DNA from: Cryptomeria japonica | Lineage: Eukaryota > Streptophyta > Pinopsida > Cupressales > Cupressaceae | DNA length: 64,000 nt | Reading direction: 5' to 3' | NCBI RefSeq assembly: GCF_030272615.1 | Contig: NC_081406.1 | Location: forward strand, 190,585,891 to 190,649,890 | Shown: positions 10,929 through 22,177 of the stretch, piece after piece | How positions within the stretch are numbered: position 1 is the stretch's first letter | Layout of the letters: each line of letters opens with the position of its first letter | Made by a program: the position numbers and the translations under genes | The notes under the pieces: model-generated | Databases searched by the model: none | Told to the model about the DNA's origin: nothing | What the model saw: the letters and a program-made list of their open reading frames with translations, nothing else

Positions 10929-12264
10929 TGTTGGAAGTTTGGGGAGATTGTTGGAATAATGTTGCAAATATGTGCTTGAGAGATATTTGAGAGATGTGTT
11001 GTCATTGATGTCAACATATTTCTCTATCTATGACAGTGATGTAGTGAAGTTCAATGAGTTAGTTTATTCAGCATGTTAAAGATCAGAGTTTGTGGAATTA
11101 AGGGTTTTTTAGAGGGATGTCTATAGTTGATTCAGTTCAAGTCTCAGAGGTTCACATGAAGATTTGATTTAGCTATGGGTATTTGTGTTGTGGCTGTTTT
11201 TTTAGTTGTTCAGTGGTGACAGAGTGATAGTATTTTGATCTACATTGCTCCGCATTGTAATATCTTATTTTGTGGATTTGGAGGAGTGTTTGGAATGTTG
11301 GTGTGTGTCCTCAATTCAAGTGGTTCATGGTTTGGAGGTTCGCAAGTGATTTTTCAAGGTTGACAGTATTGCAGTTAGTGTTCCCGAGGTCTGGTATGAA
11401 GATGCTAGTGATTCTAGTAATTTGTGTTTGTGCAGATGTTTCTATGGTAATTCATGATTCTTGTGGATGTTTCTTTTGTGACTTTTGTGTTGGTGGTTTG
11501 CATTGATCGTTGAACTCATAATTTATGATTTTATTTGATACGTTGGTGTTCTTCATGTTCTTGGTTGCTCAGATGCTTGTAGTGTGTTGTGGATGTTCGA
11601 GGTGTAATTTTTGGAGGTGTAACGTCTTCGAGGTGAAAGATTTGTGTTTGTGCTATGTCTTGACTGGTATTTCTTGGTCCACATATTATATTGTGTTGAG
11701 TGTGATTATATTTTTAAAATTAGGTGATGAGTGTTGAGCCGACCTTGTTGATTTCTCCAAAGTTGATGTCATGTATAAATAATCGTAGTATCTTTATAAT
11801 TGAGCATAGATGTGAGTGAGTGGATGGGTATGTATGTGCATTGAATGTATACATCTTTGGAAAGAGAGAAGAATAAAGTTATTTTTTGATTCAATGGGAC
11901 TGAATCGGACATTAAGGAGATGTCATGTCTCAGTTCATGATTTTTGGATGGCATCTGAGATTGTTTGTATAGGCAGTGAGCCTTCTTATTTGAGTAGTGA
12001 GCTCTAGGAAGTGTGCATGAATGCATGTGCATTCTCCATTTTAATATTCTAACAAAGTATACCTATTTTGTGGGTTCATCCCCACCATGGTTTTTCTCTT
12101 GACTGAGTTTTCCAGATCAAAAATGTTGGTGTTATGTATGTTTATCACGTGTTTCTGATTTATGCTTTCAATCTTAATTATCAGATCTAAGAATAAGTTT
12201 AATTTGTGTGAGTTTTTGAGACAACTGATTCACCCCCCTCCCAATTGTCTACCCTATTTCATCA
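10929..12264 (+). repeat. Copia 5' LTR
   Basis: Starts TGTTGGAAGTTTGGGG and ends ccctatttcatca. The end portion holds gattcacccccctcc, the reverse complement of the gaggggggtgaatc signature shared by the minus-oriented LTRs elsewhere in the window, so these Copia elements are relatives. Confidence 0.9.
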
Positions 12265-12266
12265 AT

Positions 12267-12280
12267 TGGTATCAGAGAAG
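12267..12280 (+). promoter_or_regulatory. primer binding site, tRNA-iMet type
   Basis: TGGTATCAGAG follows the LTR end after two bases. It is complementary to the 3' end of initiator methionine tRNA, the usual Copia primer. Confidence 0.9.
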
Positions 12281-12319
12281 GTTCCTCTGAAGAAGCTTAA
12301 CTGCTTGATGTGATTTTGG

Positions 12320-13231
12320 ATGATGACTTACAAGAAGGATAGTCTGAGATTTGATGGTACCAGCTACTCTCTTTGGCAGAATCACATGAAGTGTCATCTG
12401 ATATGCATTGGTGAACCTTACTGTGATATTACTATAAACAAGTATACCATTCCTGCAAATGGACCTTCAACTCCGGATGAGATCAAAAGTGTTGAATACA
12501 ATATTAGGGCTGAGGAAGAATTTCTGAGTGCTTTGATTGATTCAGAGATTACAAATGTTATGGAATTGCAAATTGCTCATGAGATCTGGAAGAAGTTGGA
12601 AACCTTGTATGAAGGTGAAATTTATGTGAATATTTTTATGTTGCAGAGCCTAAAAGGAAAAAATGAGATGTTGAGGATGAGAGAAGATGAGAACATCACT
12701 TTTTCCATGTAGAAGGTGAATGAACTTGTGTGCAATATCAGATGTGCCAGTGGGAAGTTAGAAGAATCAGAGATTGTTGCTAAAGTGCTCATATCTTTAC
12801 CTGCAACCTACAAACATAAAGTTGCTTCTATTGAGGAGATCAACACTGTGACAAATTTAAGTAGGGACATGTTGATTGGTAAGCTTCCAGCTTTTGAGTT
12901 GAGTGAGTTTGGATATTCTCTTCCTAAGGTAGAATCTGCATTCAAGGCTACTGTTTCCAGAAAGGATAAGTAGAGATATGATTTGGGAGAAATTTATTCA
13001 AGGTGGATGTATAGATATGAGAAGGAGATAAAGGAAATTGAAGAAGAATAAGAGTGAGATCTTGAGGAACTTGAAGCCCTTATTGCCAAGAGATTACCCA
13101 AAGGAGCCAATAAGTATGCGGGAAAATTGCCTCTTAAATGTTTTTCTTGCAATAAGATAGGTCATTTTTCCTCAAGGTGTCTGGAAAGAGTTCCTAACAA
13201 ACCTTACAAGCCTAGATTTTAGAAGAGATGT
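12320..13231 (+). pseudogene. gag: Copia gag (DUF4219/UBN2 type, zinc knuckle)
   Basis: Capsid-like protein of the element. The start is the first ATG after the PBS (12320). It opens with the family signature LRFDGTSYSLWQNHMKCHL, continues IWKKLETLYEGE and VNELVCNIRCASGKLEESEI, and ends in a CCHC zinc knuckle CFSCNKIGHFSSRC (about 13138-13180) for RNA binding. In-frame stops include TAG at 12710-12712, where the second Copia here has a sense codon before VNE, TAG after SRKDK at 12971-12973, and further stops near 13050. It is non-functional. The knuckle itself is complete. Confidence 0.88.
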
Positions 13232-13381
13232 TATTATGTTGCTGATGAAGGTGTGATAGATGATCAATCTAATAAAGGTGGTTCAAGTGATAATGATTGT
13301 GTGTTTATTGCTATCAATGATCCAATGCCTACTGATTCTGCTAGCTACATGAATGTGGAAAGAGCTTTGGTTGCATGAGTT

Positions 13382-16300
13382 GAAGAGAAATATGAATGGG
13401 TGATTGACAATGGATTCTCTCACCATATGACAGGTGATGAGAGTAAGTTTGTGAGTTTGGAAAAGTATGGAGGTGGAGTTGTGAAGTTTGGTGATGATAA
13501 AGCTAGTATAATCCATGATAGAGGATCCATTTCTCTTGTTGGTAAGAACAATACTGATGATGTCGTGTATGTAGAAGGACTAAAGAATAATCTTTTGAGT
13601 TTTGGATAGATGGTTGACAAGGGATATGATCTTCAATTCAAGAATGAAAAATGTAGAATCTTGGGTAGTTCTAAATTTGAGATTACATTAGGTACAAAGA
13701 CTAAAGGTAACATCTTTCACTTAAATAATGCTAGTAAAAGATTCTTGATTGCTCAGGTTGATGAAATTTGGTTGTGGCATAGAAGGATGTGTCATGTAAA
13801 TTTTGATAACATTGTTAAGATAAGTTCTATTTAGGCTATGAGAGATCTTCCTAAGTTGATGAAACCTGCTAATCCTATGTGCAATGAATGTTAGTTAGAG
13901 AAACAAACCAAAGTTACTTTCAAGAGTAAGAAGCATTGTTCAAGTGGATTATTGGATCTTGTACATACTTGATTTGTGTGGTCCTTCTAGAGTCAAAAGT
14001 TTGCAGGAAGACAAATATTTCATGTTGCTGATTGATGACTATTCTAGGATGACGTGGGCTACTTTCTTGAGGGATAAGTATGAGGCTCTAGACAAATTCA
14101 AAATTTTCAATTCTATGGTTGAGACTCACATAGGTTTGAAGCTAAAGTGTTTGAGATTTGACATAGGTGGTGAATTCACTTCCAGTGAGTTTAATGCATT
14201 TTGTGAAGAACATGGGATAAGAAGATAGTTATCTGCTCTAAGAACCCCTTAGCAAAATGGAGTGGTGGAAAGAAAAAATTAAACCATTCAAGAAACTGCC
14301 AGGACAATGATGTTGGAAGGAAATGTTTTGCATGTCTATTGGAGAGAAGCTATGAGTACTATTGTTTGCACTCTTAATTAGGTGCATATAAGAGGTGATG
14401 CTGGTAAGACTCCCTATGAAGTATGGTTTGGTCATGCTCCTACTATTAAATATTTTAGAATTTTTTGAAGTAAATGTTATATCAAGAAGGATAAAGATCT
14501 AGGAAAGTTTTATGCTAGATGTGATGAAGGAAAATTTCTTAGTTATTCTACCAAAACTAAGGCATATTGATGTTATAACAAGAGACTGAAGAAGATAGTT
14601 AAGAGTACAAATGTTAGGGTGGATGAAGAAATGAGAGACAATACAAACCTTGTAGATATGATTCAGATGATCAAAATGATACTACAAACAATGGGAAGCA
14701 ACCTCAAACCCAAAATCAAGTCCAGATCATTCCAGTGAATCCAGTACCTCAAGGAGAAGGAACTAGTGCAAGTGCTGAAGAAAGAACACAAGAGTCTAAA
14801 ATTCAAGAAAATCCTAAGACTCCCAAGTATGTAATATTAAATCATTCTGAAAATCAGATCATAGGAGATAGAAATAAAGGTGTTCAAACAAGAAGAAGAA
14901 TTGTTAAAGATCAAGTTGAGTATTGTTTGATTTCAAAGATTGAACCTAAGGATGTGAATGAAGCATGTAAAGATGAACATTGGGTAAAAACAATAGAAGA
15001 ATAATTGAATCAGATTGAAAAGAATAATACATGGATTCTTGTTCCTAGACCTAAGAACAAAATATAATTAGAAACAAATGGGTCTTCCAGAATAAATTGA
15101 ATGAGCAAGGTGAAGTTGTTAGAAACAAAGAAAGACTTGTTTGTAAAGGATATTAAAAAAAGGACGGAATTGATTTTGAAGAAACTTTTGCCCCTGTGGC
15201 AAGAATTGAAGTTGTAAGATTGTTTCTTTCTTTTGTTGCTTACAAGAATTTTAAAGTCTATTAGATGGATGTCAAGTCAACATTGTTGAATGGTGAATTG
15301 GAATAAGAGGTGTACATTGAGCAACCAGATGGATTTCAATTGTCTGATCAAGGAGATATGGTTTGCCAATTGAGGAAAGCTTTGTATGGACTGAAGAAAG
15401 CACCAAGAGCATGGTATGCCAGAGTGGATAAGTATCTACTGAAGTTAGGATTTAACAAAGGTGTTGTTGATAGTAATTTGTACTTTAAGATTGATCATGA
15501 TAACATTTTGATTGTTGAAGTTTTTATTGATGATATTATCTTTGGAGGGAATGATAGTTTGTGCAAAATTTTTGCTAATATTAATGCATAATGAATTTGA
15601 GATGTCTATGATTGGAGATATGCAATTATTTTTGGGTTTACAAATTACACATCTAGAAAAAGGAATCTTTATATCTCAGTCCAAGTATGTAAAAGAGTTG
15701 TTGAAGAAATTTGGTTTGGAAGATTCAAAGCCGGTTGGAACACCTATGGTGACCGGATGTAAGTTGACTAAGGATGATCATTCCCCTTAGGCAAATCAGA
15801 CTAGATACAAATCTATGATTGGTGGATTACTCTATTTGACTCAGACCAGACTTGATATTATGAATGTCATTTGTCTTGTTGCTATATTTCAAGCTGATCC
15901 TAAGAAATCTCATGTTGTAGCTATTAAAAGAATTTTTAGAGATTTGAAAAGAACAATTGATTTTGGTCTATGGTATCCTAAAGATGATGGTTTTACTTTG
16001 AGTGCTTTTACTGATTCTAATTGGGCAAGAGATGTTGATGAAAGAAAGAGTACTAGTGGTGGTGCATTTTTCTTGGGAATTTTTTTGGTTTCATGGTTGA
16101 GCAAAAAAAAACTCTATTTCTTAATATATTGTAGAGGCAGAATATATTGTTGTTGCAAAAACTTGTACTCAAGTGGTATGGATGAAGAATATGTTGAAAG
16201 ATATCAGAGTAATGTATGTTGAGCTTATTGCTATCTACTATGACAATTCAAGTGAAATTAACATATCTAAGAATCTGGTATTGCATTCAAAGACTAAACA

Positions 16301-16467
16301 TATATCCATCAAGTTTCACTTTTTGAGAGAAAAGGTTAACGAGAAGGAAGTCAAATTGGAGTATGTGTCAACTAAGGAATAGATTCCATATATATTCACG
16401 AAGCCTTTTCCTAAGGATACTTTTGAGTATATTAGAGGAAAGTTAGGGGTGATTGCCCTTCCTTATT
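13382..16467 (+). pseudogene. pol: Copia pol: protease, integrase, RT, RNase H
   Basis: Order is protease WVIDNGFSHHMTGD (about 13398; D-N-G replaces the usual D-S-G), GAG-pre-integrase LWHRRMCHVNFDNI, integrase LDLCGPSRV...LLIDDYSRMTWATF...GGEFTS...NGVVERKN (13960-14280), then [21 protein letters not shown] (about 15170), LRKALYGLKKAPRAWYARVD, catalytic FIDDIIFGG (about 15530; FIDD for YVDD), and RNase H FTDSNWARDVDERKSTSGGA with ISKNLVLHSKTKHISIKFHF. Frameshifts occur near 15597 and 16110. Many stops are TAG at expected Gln sites (13607, 13892, 14226, 14250, 15262, 15788). Confidence 0.9.
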
Positions 16468-16764
16468 AGAATTAAGATGCATTTTGTATGCATGAGTCTG
16501 ATGCATTTCATAGTCATATCTTGTGATTAGGATTGATGGTTGGTGGCTGCTACTAAGGAGGAGTAGTTGGTTTTGTGAGTTAGATGTTCAAATTCAGTTA
16601 AGTTAGTCTTGTGGTTTGATTGAAAATATGTGCCTTTGCCATTGATATCAAAGGGGGAGAGAGTCATGTGAAAAACTGTGAAGAGATTTGGGGGAGAGAG
16701 TCATGCGAAGAGATTTATTTCTTTGTAATTGATTGTTTTTCACATCATATGTTGCCATCAATGC

Positions 16765-16777
16765 CAAAGGGGGAGAA
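16765..16777 (+). promoter_or_regulatory. polypurine tract
   Basis: caaagggggagaa immediately precedes the 3' LTR; it is the plus-strand primer site of the Copia element. Confidence 0.88.
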
Positions 16778-18108
16778 TATTGGAAGTTTTGGGAGATTGT
16801 TGGAATAATGTTGCAAATATATTCTTGAGAGATATTTGAGAGATGTATTGCCATTATGTCAACATATTTCCCTATCTGCGACAATGATGCAATGAAGTTT
16901 AGTGAGTTAGTTTGTTCAACATGTTGAAGATCAGAGTTTGCAGATTAAAAGATTTTTAAAGGGATGCCTATAGTTGATTCATTTCAACTCTCAAAGGTCT
17001 ACATGAAGATTTGATTGAGTTATGGGTATCGGTGTTGTGGTTGGATTTTTAGTTGTTTAGTGGTGACAAAGTGATAGTATTTTTATGTGCATTGCTTCGC
17101 ATTATAATAACTTGTTTTCCAGATTTAGAGGAATGTTTGGAACATTGGGGTGTGTCCTCAATTTAAGTGGTTCATGGTTTGGAGGTCTGCAAGTGATTTT
17201 TCAAGGTTGACAGTCATTGCAGTTAGTGTTCCTAAGGTCCAGTATGAAGATTCTGGTGATTCTAGTAATGTGTGTTGGTGCAGAAGTTTCTATGGCAATT
17301 CATGATGCTTATGAATATTTTTGGATCGTGTGAATTTTGTGTTGGTGGTCCGCATTGATCTTGAGCTTTTAATTGATGATTTTATTTGATATGTTGACGT
17401 TCTTCATGTTCTTGGCCGACTGGATGCTTGTAGCATGTTGCAAATGTTTGAGGTGTAATATGTTCAAGGTGAAAGATTTGGGTTCGTGCTATGTCTTGAC
17501 TGAAATTTCTTGGTCCTCATATTATATTGTGTTGAGTGTGATTATATTTTTGAAATTAGGTGATGAGTGTTGAGCCGACTTTGTTGATTTCTCCAAAGTT
17601 GATGTCATGTATAAATAATTGTAAATCTTTGTAATTGAGCGTAGATGTGAGTGAGTGGACGAGTATGTATGTGTGTTGAATGTATACATCTTTCATAAGA
17701 GTGAAGAAGAAAGTTATTTTTTACTGCAATGGTATTGAACTAGGCATTACTAAGATGTTATTTCTCAGTTCATGATTTCCGGATGTGATCTAAGATTGTT
17801 TGTATAGGAGTGAGCCTTCCTTGGGTAGTGAGCCTTCTTATTTGAGCAGTGAGCTCTAGGTAGTGTGCCTGAATGCATGTGCATTCCCCATTGTAATACT
17901 TATAATAGAGTATACCTATTTTGTGGGTTCATCCCCACCATGGTTTTTCCCTTGACCATGTTTTCCACGTTAAAAATCTTGGTGTTATGTGTGTTTATGA
18001 TGTATTGTTGATTTATGATTTCATGCTTAATAATCAGATCTGAGAATAATTTTAAGTTATGTGAGAATTGATTCACCACCCCTCTCAGTTGTTTGCCCTG
18101 TTTCATCA
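16778..18108 (+). repeat. Copia 3' LTR
   Basis: Starts TATTGGAAGTTTTGGGAG (first two bases TA instead of TG) and ends ccctgtttcatca. It is collinear with the 5' LTR over its whole length with many substitutions and small indels. Confidence 0.9.
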
Positions 18109-18680
18109 GGGATGGAGGAGGAGAACCCACAAAAGGCATAGAAGGAGCAATAGAGTTCACATTAGGGTTGTTTGGATTTCACTCAAAGCTTGTGGACCAA
18201 GAGGAAGAAGTATCCTATCCTTAACACCTGACACTTCAACAACAATTTCTTTACGAAGGAGGGGTAGGGGGCTCTTCTTTTTAGTAGAATGGTTGAGATT
18301 AACATAGCTAGGCATCCCTTTAGACTTGAGGGTAGTCATCGCACTAGGGACATCCTTGCAATTAAGGATTTCAAAAAGTCCCACAACCATTGTGGGGTTA
18401 GGGAATATAACAAATGGATTAATGGATGGCTTGCTAGTAGGGATCATAGCTAGGTGGAAATTATAAAGTCTCATGATTAACCCCTAATGAAGGAGAAGAA
18501 CATCATTGGTATTATAAACAACAACAAGTTGAGAAATGAAATAAAAAATCCAATAGGGGAAGTTCATTCACATTGTACTTGAGAATATTTAGCATTGGGA
18601 ATAAGTGGGAGTGAAAACATTTGAATCTATCATCCAAGGTAATGTATCTCACCCTAATTTTGAGCTATAAATAAGTTCAA
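18109..18680 (-). pseudogene. unrecognised protein, N-terminal piece
   Basis: The minus strand reads RVRYITLDDRFKCFHSHLFP, then LKYNVNELPYWIFYFISQL, a TAG stop at the end of LLLH, and then IMRLYNFHLAMIPTSKPSIN, FEILNCKDVPSAMTTLKSKG and MNSIAPSMPFVGSPPPSL, running into the Copia 3' LTR at 18108. The reading resumes left of the Copia at 10928. I know of no matching domain. Its 5' end abuts the TATA-bearing duplication at 18651-18723, next to the oppositely oriented PMD gene, so the two genes are divergently arranged. Confidence 0.5.
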
Positions 18681-18723
18681 GGGGACCACAACCGAGAAAA
18701 ACCCTAATTTTGAGCTATAAATA
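18651..18723 (+). promoter_or_regulatory. duplicated TATA-box motif upstream of the PMD gene
   Basis: The 23-bp block accctaattttgagctataa+ata occurs twice, at 18651-18673 and 18701-18723, 50 bp apart; each ends in TATAAATA. The second TATA (18716) is about 100 bp before the PMD ATG (18815), a normal plant core-promoter distance. Promoter function is inferred from motif and position only. Confidence 0.55.
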
Positions 18724-18975
18724 GTGATTTTGACTTTTCATTTGCTCATTTGCATTATTTTTAGTTCTTGGAGTTCATTGTGATTTTAGTGCTTTCCTGT
18801 GAGTGTTGATCATCATGGCTAGCATTAGGGCACGAAAACACTTGTCTGAGTGAGTACGTTCATATCAGAGACCACCTGGGATGGGAGATATGGTAAGTAT
18901 CTAAAATTTTGTTCATTTTTTTGCCTGTTTTGGTTTTTTTTTCCAAATTTTTTCAGATCTCTTATCTTTTAAGTT

Positions 18976-19215
18976 TTACATATACGTATGCTGATTTTTA
19001 TGCATTCATCTCTATTGTTATGCACAAGTCTTAATTGTTACACAATAGTGTAAATGTTACACCTTAGTCTCAAGTGTTATGGAATAGACTGCATTTTTAT
19101 GCATTAGTTTATATTGTCATGCATGCATGGTAATTGTTACGCATTCATTGCAAATGTACTGCAATAGTATTAAATGTAACGCATGCATTGTAAATGTTAC
19201 ACATTCATTGCAAAG
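18976..19215. repeat. 20-bp tandem repeat, about 12 units, in the PMD intron
   Basis: A degenerate unit of the form gttacgcattcattgcaaat repeats in near-exact 20-bp register; gtta/gtaa/gtca/ttta recurs at 19056, 19076, 19096 and so on to 19196, with earlier weaker units back to about 18976. It fills most of the 404-bp intron. Confidence 0.8.
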
Positions 19216-21794
19216 AGGTGTTTTCTTGTCATGCGTATGATGTTTTTTTATCGCGTTGTATGGTATCTGATATTTTCATCATTTTTTATAGTGCAGGAGA
19301 ATATTGGAGTGTTGTACTATAGACAGAGTAGACCCAATGGTCTCAATCTTTGGGATTAGTAACTAGATAAGGAGGTTTCTCACATCCGACATTTGGGTTT
19401 ATATCATGTATTACATCTGCCAGAGATTACGACCAATAGGGCCTTGATTACCACATTAGTTGAGCGGTGGCATTTTGAGACGTGCACATTCCATCTTCCT
19501 ACCGGTGACGTGTCCATTACATTATAGGATGTTTGGCGGATTATTCACATTCCCATTCATGGAGAAAGAGTTGTATATGATCATGATGATGGTATCGCAT
19601 GATTGTGTGCCCTTTTTGAGTGTGATGAGTAGGACTTACATATCAGTGGTCATTATGATATACCATGGGCTCATTTGGACTATGATGATTTTACTGTAGC
19701 ATTATGCAGTATTGTAGGCGGTATACTCATCCTTGATAGGAGAGGTCATGGATTCCCAATCAGATGGGGTAGAGTCCTTCATGATATGATTGTTCATTGG
19801 CGTGTCTATGATTGGGATCCTTGTCTTTTAGTGATGGTTTATTATCAGATGCACAACATTGTTTATTTGAGATACAAATCTATCAGTTGTGGCGTTACAT
19901 TTCTCCAGAATTGGGCTTGGGAGCACATTTCTATTTCTAGGCTAGTTATTCATGTTGATTTATAGACTGAGGAGCCATATGCATATAGATATACACCCGG
20001 GATTAGACACAGGGGCTTGAGCAACACGTTGTACTGGCAACATAAGTTTGATATTTTACAACACTTCATTTGGAGACCGTACCTGGATTGCCCTAGTTGG
20101 GTAGACGATGACCAACATTTACCATTCTATAGATAATAGAGATATCTCATTGGTAGGATTGTGGAGATGTAGATGATCTTTGAGATGTACCTACCAAGAT
20201 GGGTACTTAGGTAGTTTGGGGAGGTACAGGGAGTACCTACTATCACAACTTACTTTTCTCATGTTTCTCAGGAGGTTTCAGATTGGGGTGCATTTATACA
20301 GCCGCATGTGGCTGCTATAGAGTTTGATATACTTTAGGCAATACAATGGGGTTGGAGGGTAGGTGTTGCAGATCCAAAGAGGACACCTCTGTATGATGCA
20401 CGGTGGGCCAGAAATAGGCCTATTCCACTTACTGATCTGACGATTTCTATCACACCTCAGTAGATACGTCATCTGAGACAACGAAGGAGGGTTGATAGGG
20501 AGGAGAGGGAGGGAGATGGGGGAGATGATGAAGGAGATGAGTGTGATGCCCAAACTTCTGGGTAAAAACACAACAACAATTTTTTTTAAACACTTAATTA
20601 CTTGTGACCTACGTTTAATAAGATGTGATAACTTAATAAGTTTCACTAAAAGATATCTTAATTGACATAAAGAATGGGCCTCTAATACGGCGATAAATTA
20701 TTTTGTTGAACTAGGAGGCTTAGGTCTTTCCCAAAGCCTCTAAGTGAGTTGATAATCAATTTAATTAGATTTCATCTTAATGATGGAAGCCGTCCAATAA
20801 ACTTGAATACAATTCCTAATAAAATTATATATTAATACTTTACATTTTCAATAATTATCATCAACTAAAGATGATATTATTCTTATATAGACAACTCAAC
20901 TCTTATAATTAATTATTCCGCCCAATAAATTCTTCAAAATTAATTATATTAAGTGTTAATATTATTTCCTTATAATATTTAAATAATTTCAAAATCCATT
21001 GTATTAACATTAATACAAACTCATTGTATTAATATTAATTATTTAGCAATAAAATGTAAAGTCTTTAACGTCATTAAAGTAGCACTAATAAGTTGTCTAG
21101 AACAATAAATCTTCCATTATTGATATCTAATCCCCTAAAGGGTTTAAATAATTATTTATACTTAAATTACCCCCTTAAGGGTTTATATATTCATATATAA
21201 TTAAAATACCCCCTTAAGGATTAAAATAATCATCTTTATTTAAAATACCTCCCCTTTAAGGATTTATATAGTCATTTAATAATCTCCATATAAATATTCC
21301 ATCTAATAATTTACCATTAAAATTTCCAAAATGTATTTATATATATACACATATCACATTATAAAAACCCTTCATCTGAGCTGGGCTTTTCCCCCCTATA
21401 ACTTTATTTCAAATTTTACGACCCCTAGAATGAGATAGCCCTAATTTTTATTATAATATTTTATTTAACCCTCTTTGGGTTTCCTCTAAAATATTATATG
21501 AGATGGGAACATCTCATTGCCATCACTTTTATTCTCTTATCTTCCCTTCCTCTGAACCCTAGTTTCGAGCTAGGGTTTCTATTTCTATATATATATATAT
21601 TATCTTTTCTTTGCTACCCAAACCCTAAGTCAGGTTTGGGCATTCTTCCCCGAAAATATTCATAGCTGCTTTCTATGTGTGCAGGTATCGTCGACACGTG
21701 GTTTGGAAGGGACGGTGGAGGGTCTGATCATGGCGACGGTGGAGGAAAGGCCGAGCTCACCGTGACTACCCACAGTGGTGACCTTCGCCCACTG

Positions 21795-21940
21795 CGGGTC
21801 ACCCATAGTGGCGGGTTTTACCCTGCCCACTGTGGACAACTCACAGTGAGTGGTTTCTCGTTCACTACGGGTCACCCACAGTGGTGGGTTTTACCCCGCC
21901 CACTATGGATGGCTCACGGTGAGTGGTGGCCCACTCACTA
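21795..21940. repeat. 73-bp GC-rich tandem duplication with small palindromes
   Basis: Units 21795-21867 and 21868-21940 both start cgggtcaccca(t/c)agtgg and continue gggttttaccc(t/c)gcccact. Each contains several cccacagtgg/cccactgtgg palindromes. Related half-units lie on both sides (from about 21765 to 21955). Confidence 0.75.
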
Positions 21941-22074
21941 CAGCGCCCACAGGGTGACAATACCCTTGGCGGTGGGTGAGGGGGTCGTGGCTCCCCACAC
22001 CACTGCTCCTTCTATATACCATCTCTTTTTAAATTTATTTATTTATTTATTTTTAACAGTTTTATTTATTGTTG

Positions 22075-22177
<103 letters not shown>

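Larger units (their letters stand above)
10929..18108 (+). mobile_element. Ty1/Copia retrotransposon, complete but decayed
   Basis: Two LTRs of about 1.33 kb flank an internal region with a tRNA-iMet PBS, gag, protease, integrase, RT, RNase H and a PPT in Copia order (integrase before RT). A noncoding spacer (16468-16764) separates pol from the PPT. The LTRs differ at roughly one base in eight by eye, so the insertion is old. LTR termini are TG...CA, with TG mutated to TA in the 3' copy. Flanking 5-mers are atgat (left) and gggat (right), so no clean target-site duplication remains. The element splits a minus-strand gene. Confidence 0.92.

Noticed and set aside
10924-18113. Target-site duplication of the first Copia
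   Set aside because: Flanking 5-mers atgat and gggat do not match; not claimed.
19017-19215. CRISPR array (20-bp periodic repeat)
   Set aside because: No alternation of constant repeats with unique spacers; degenerate tandem units in an intron of a plant gene.
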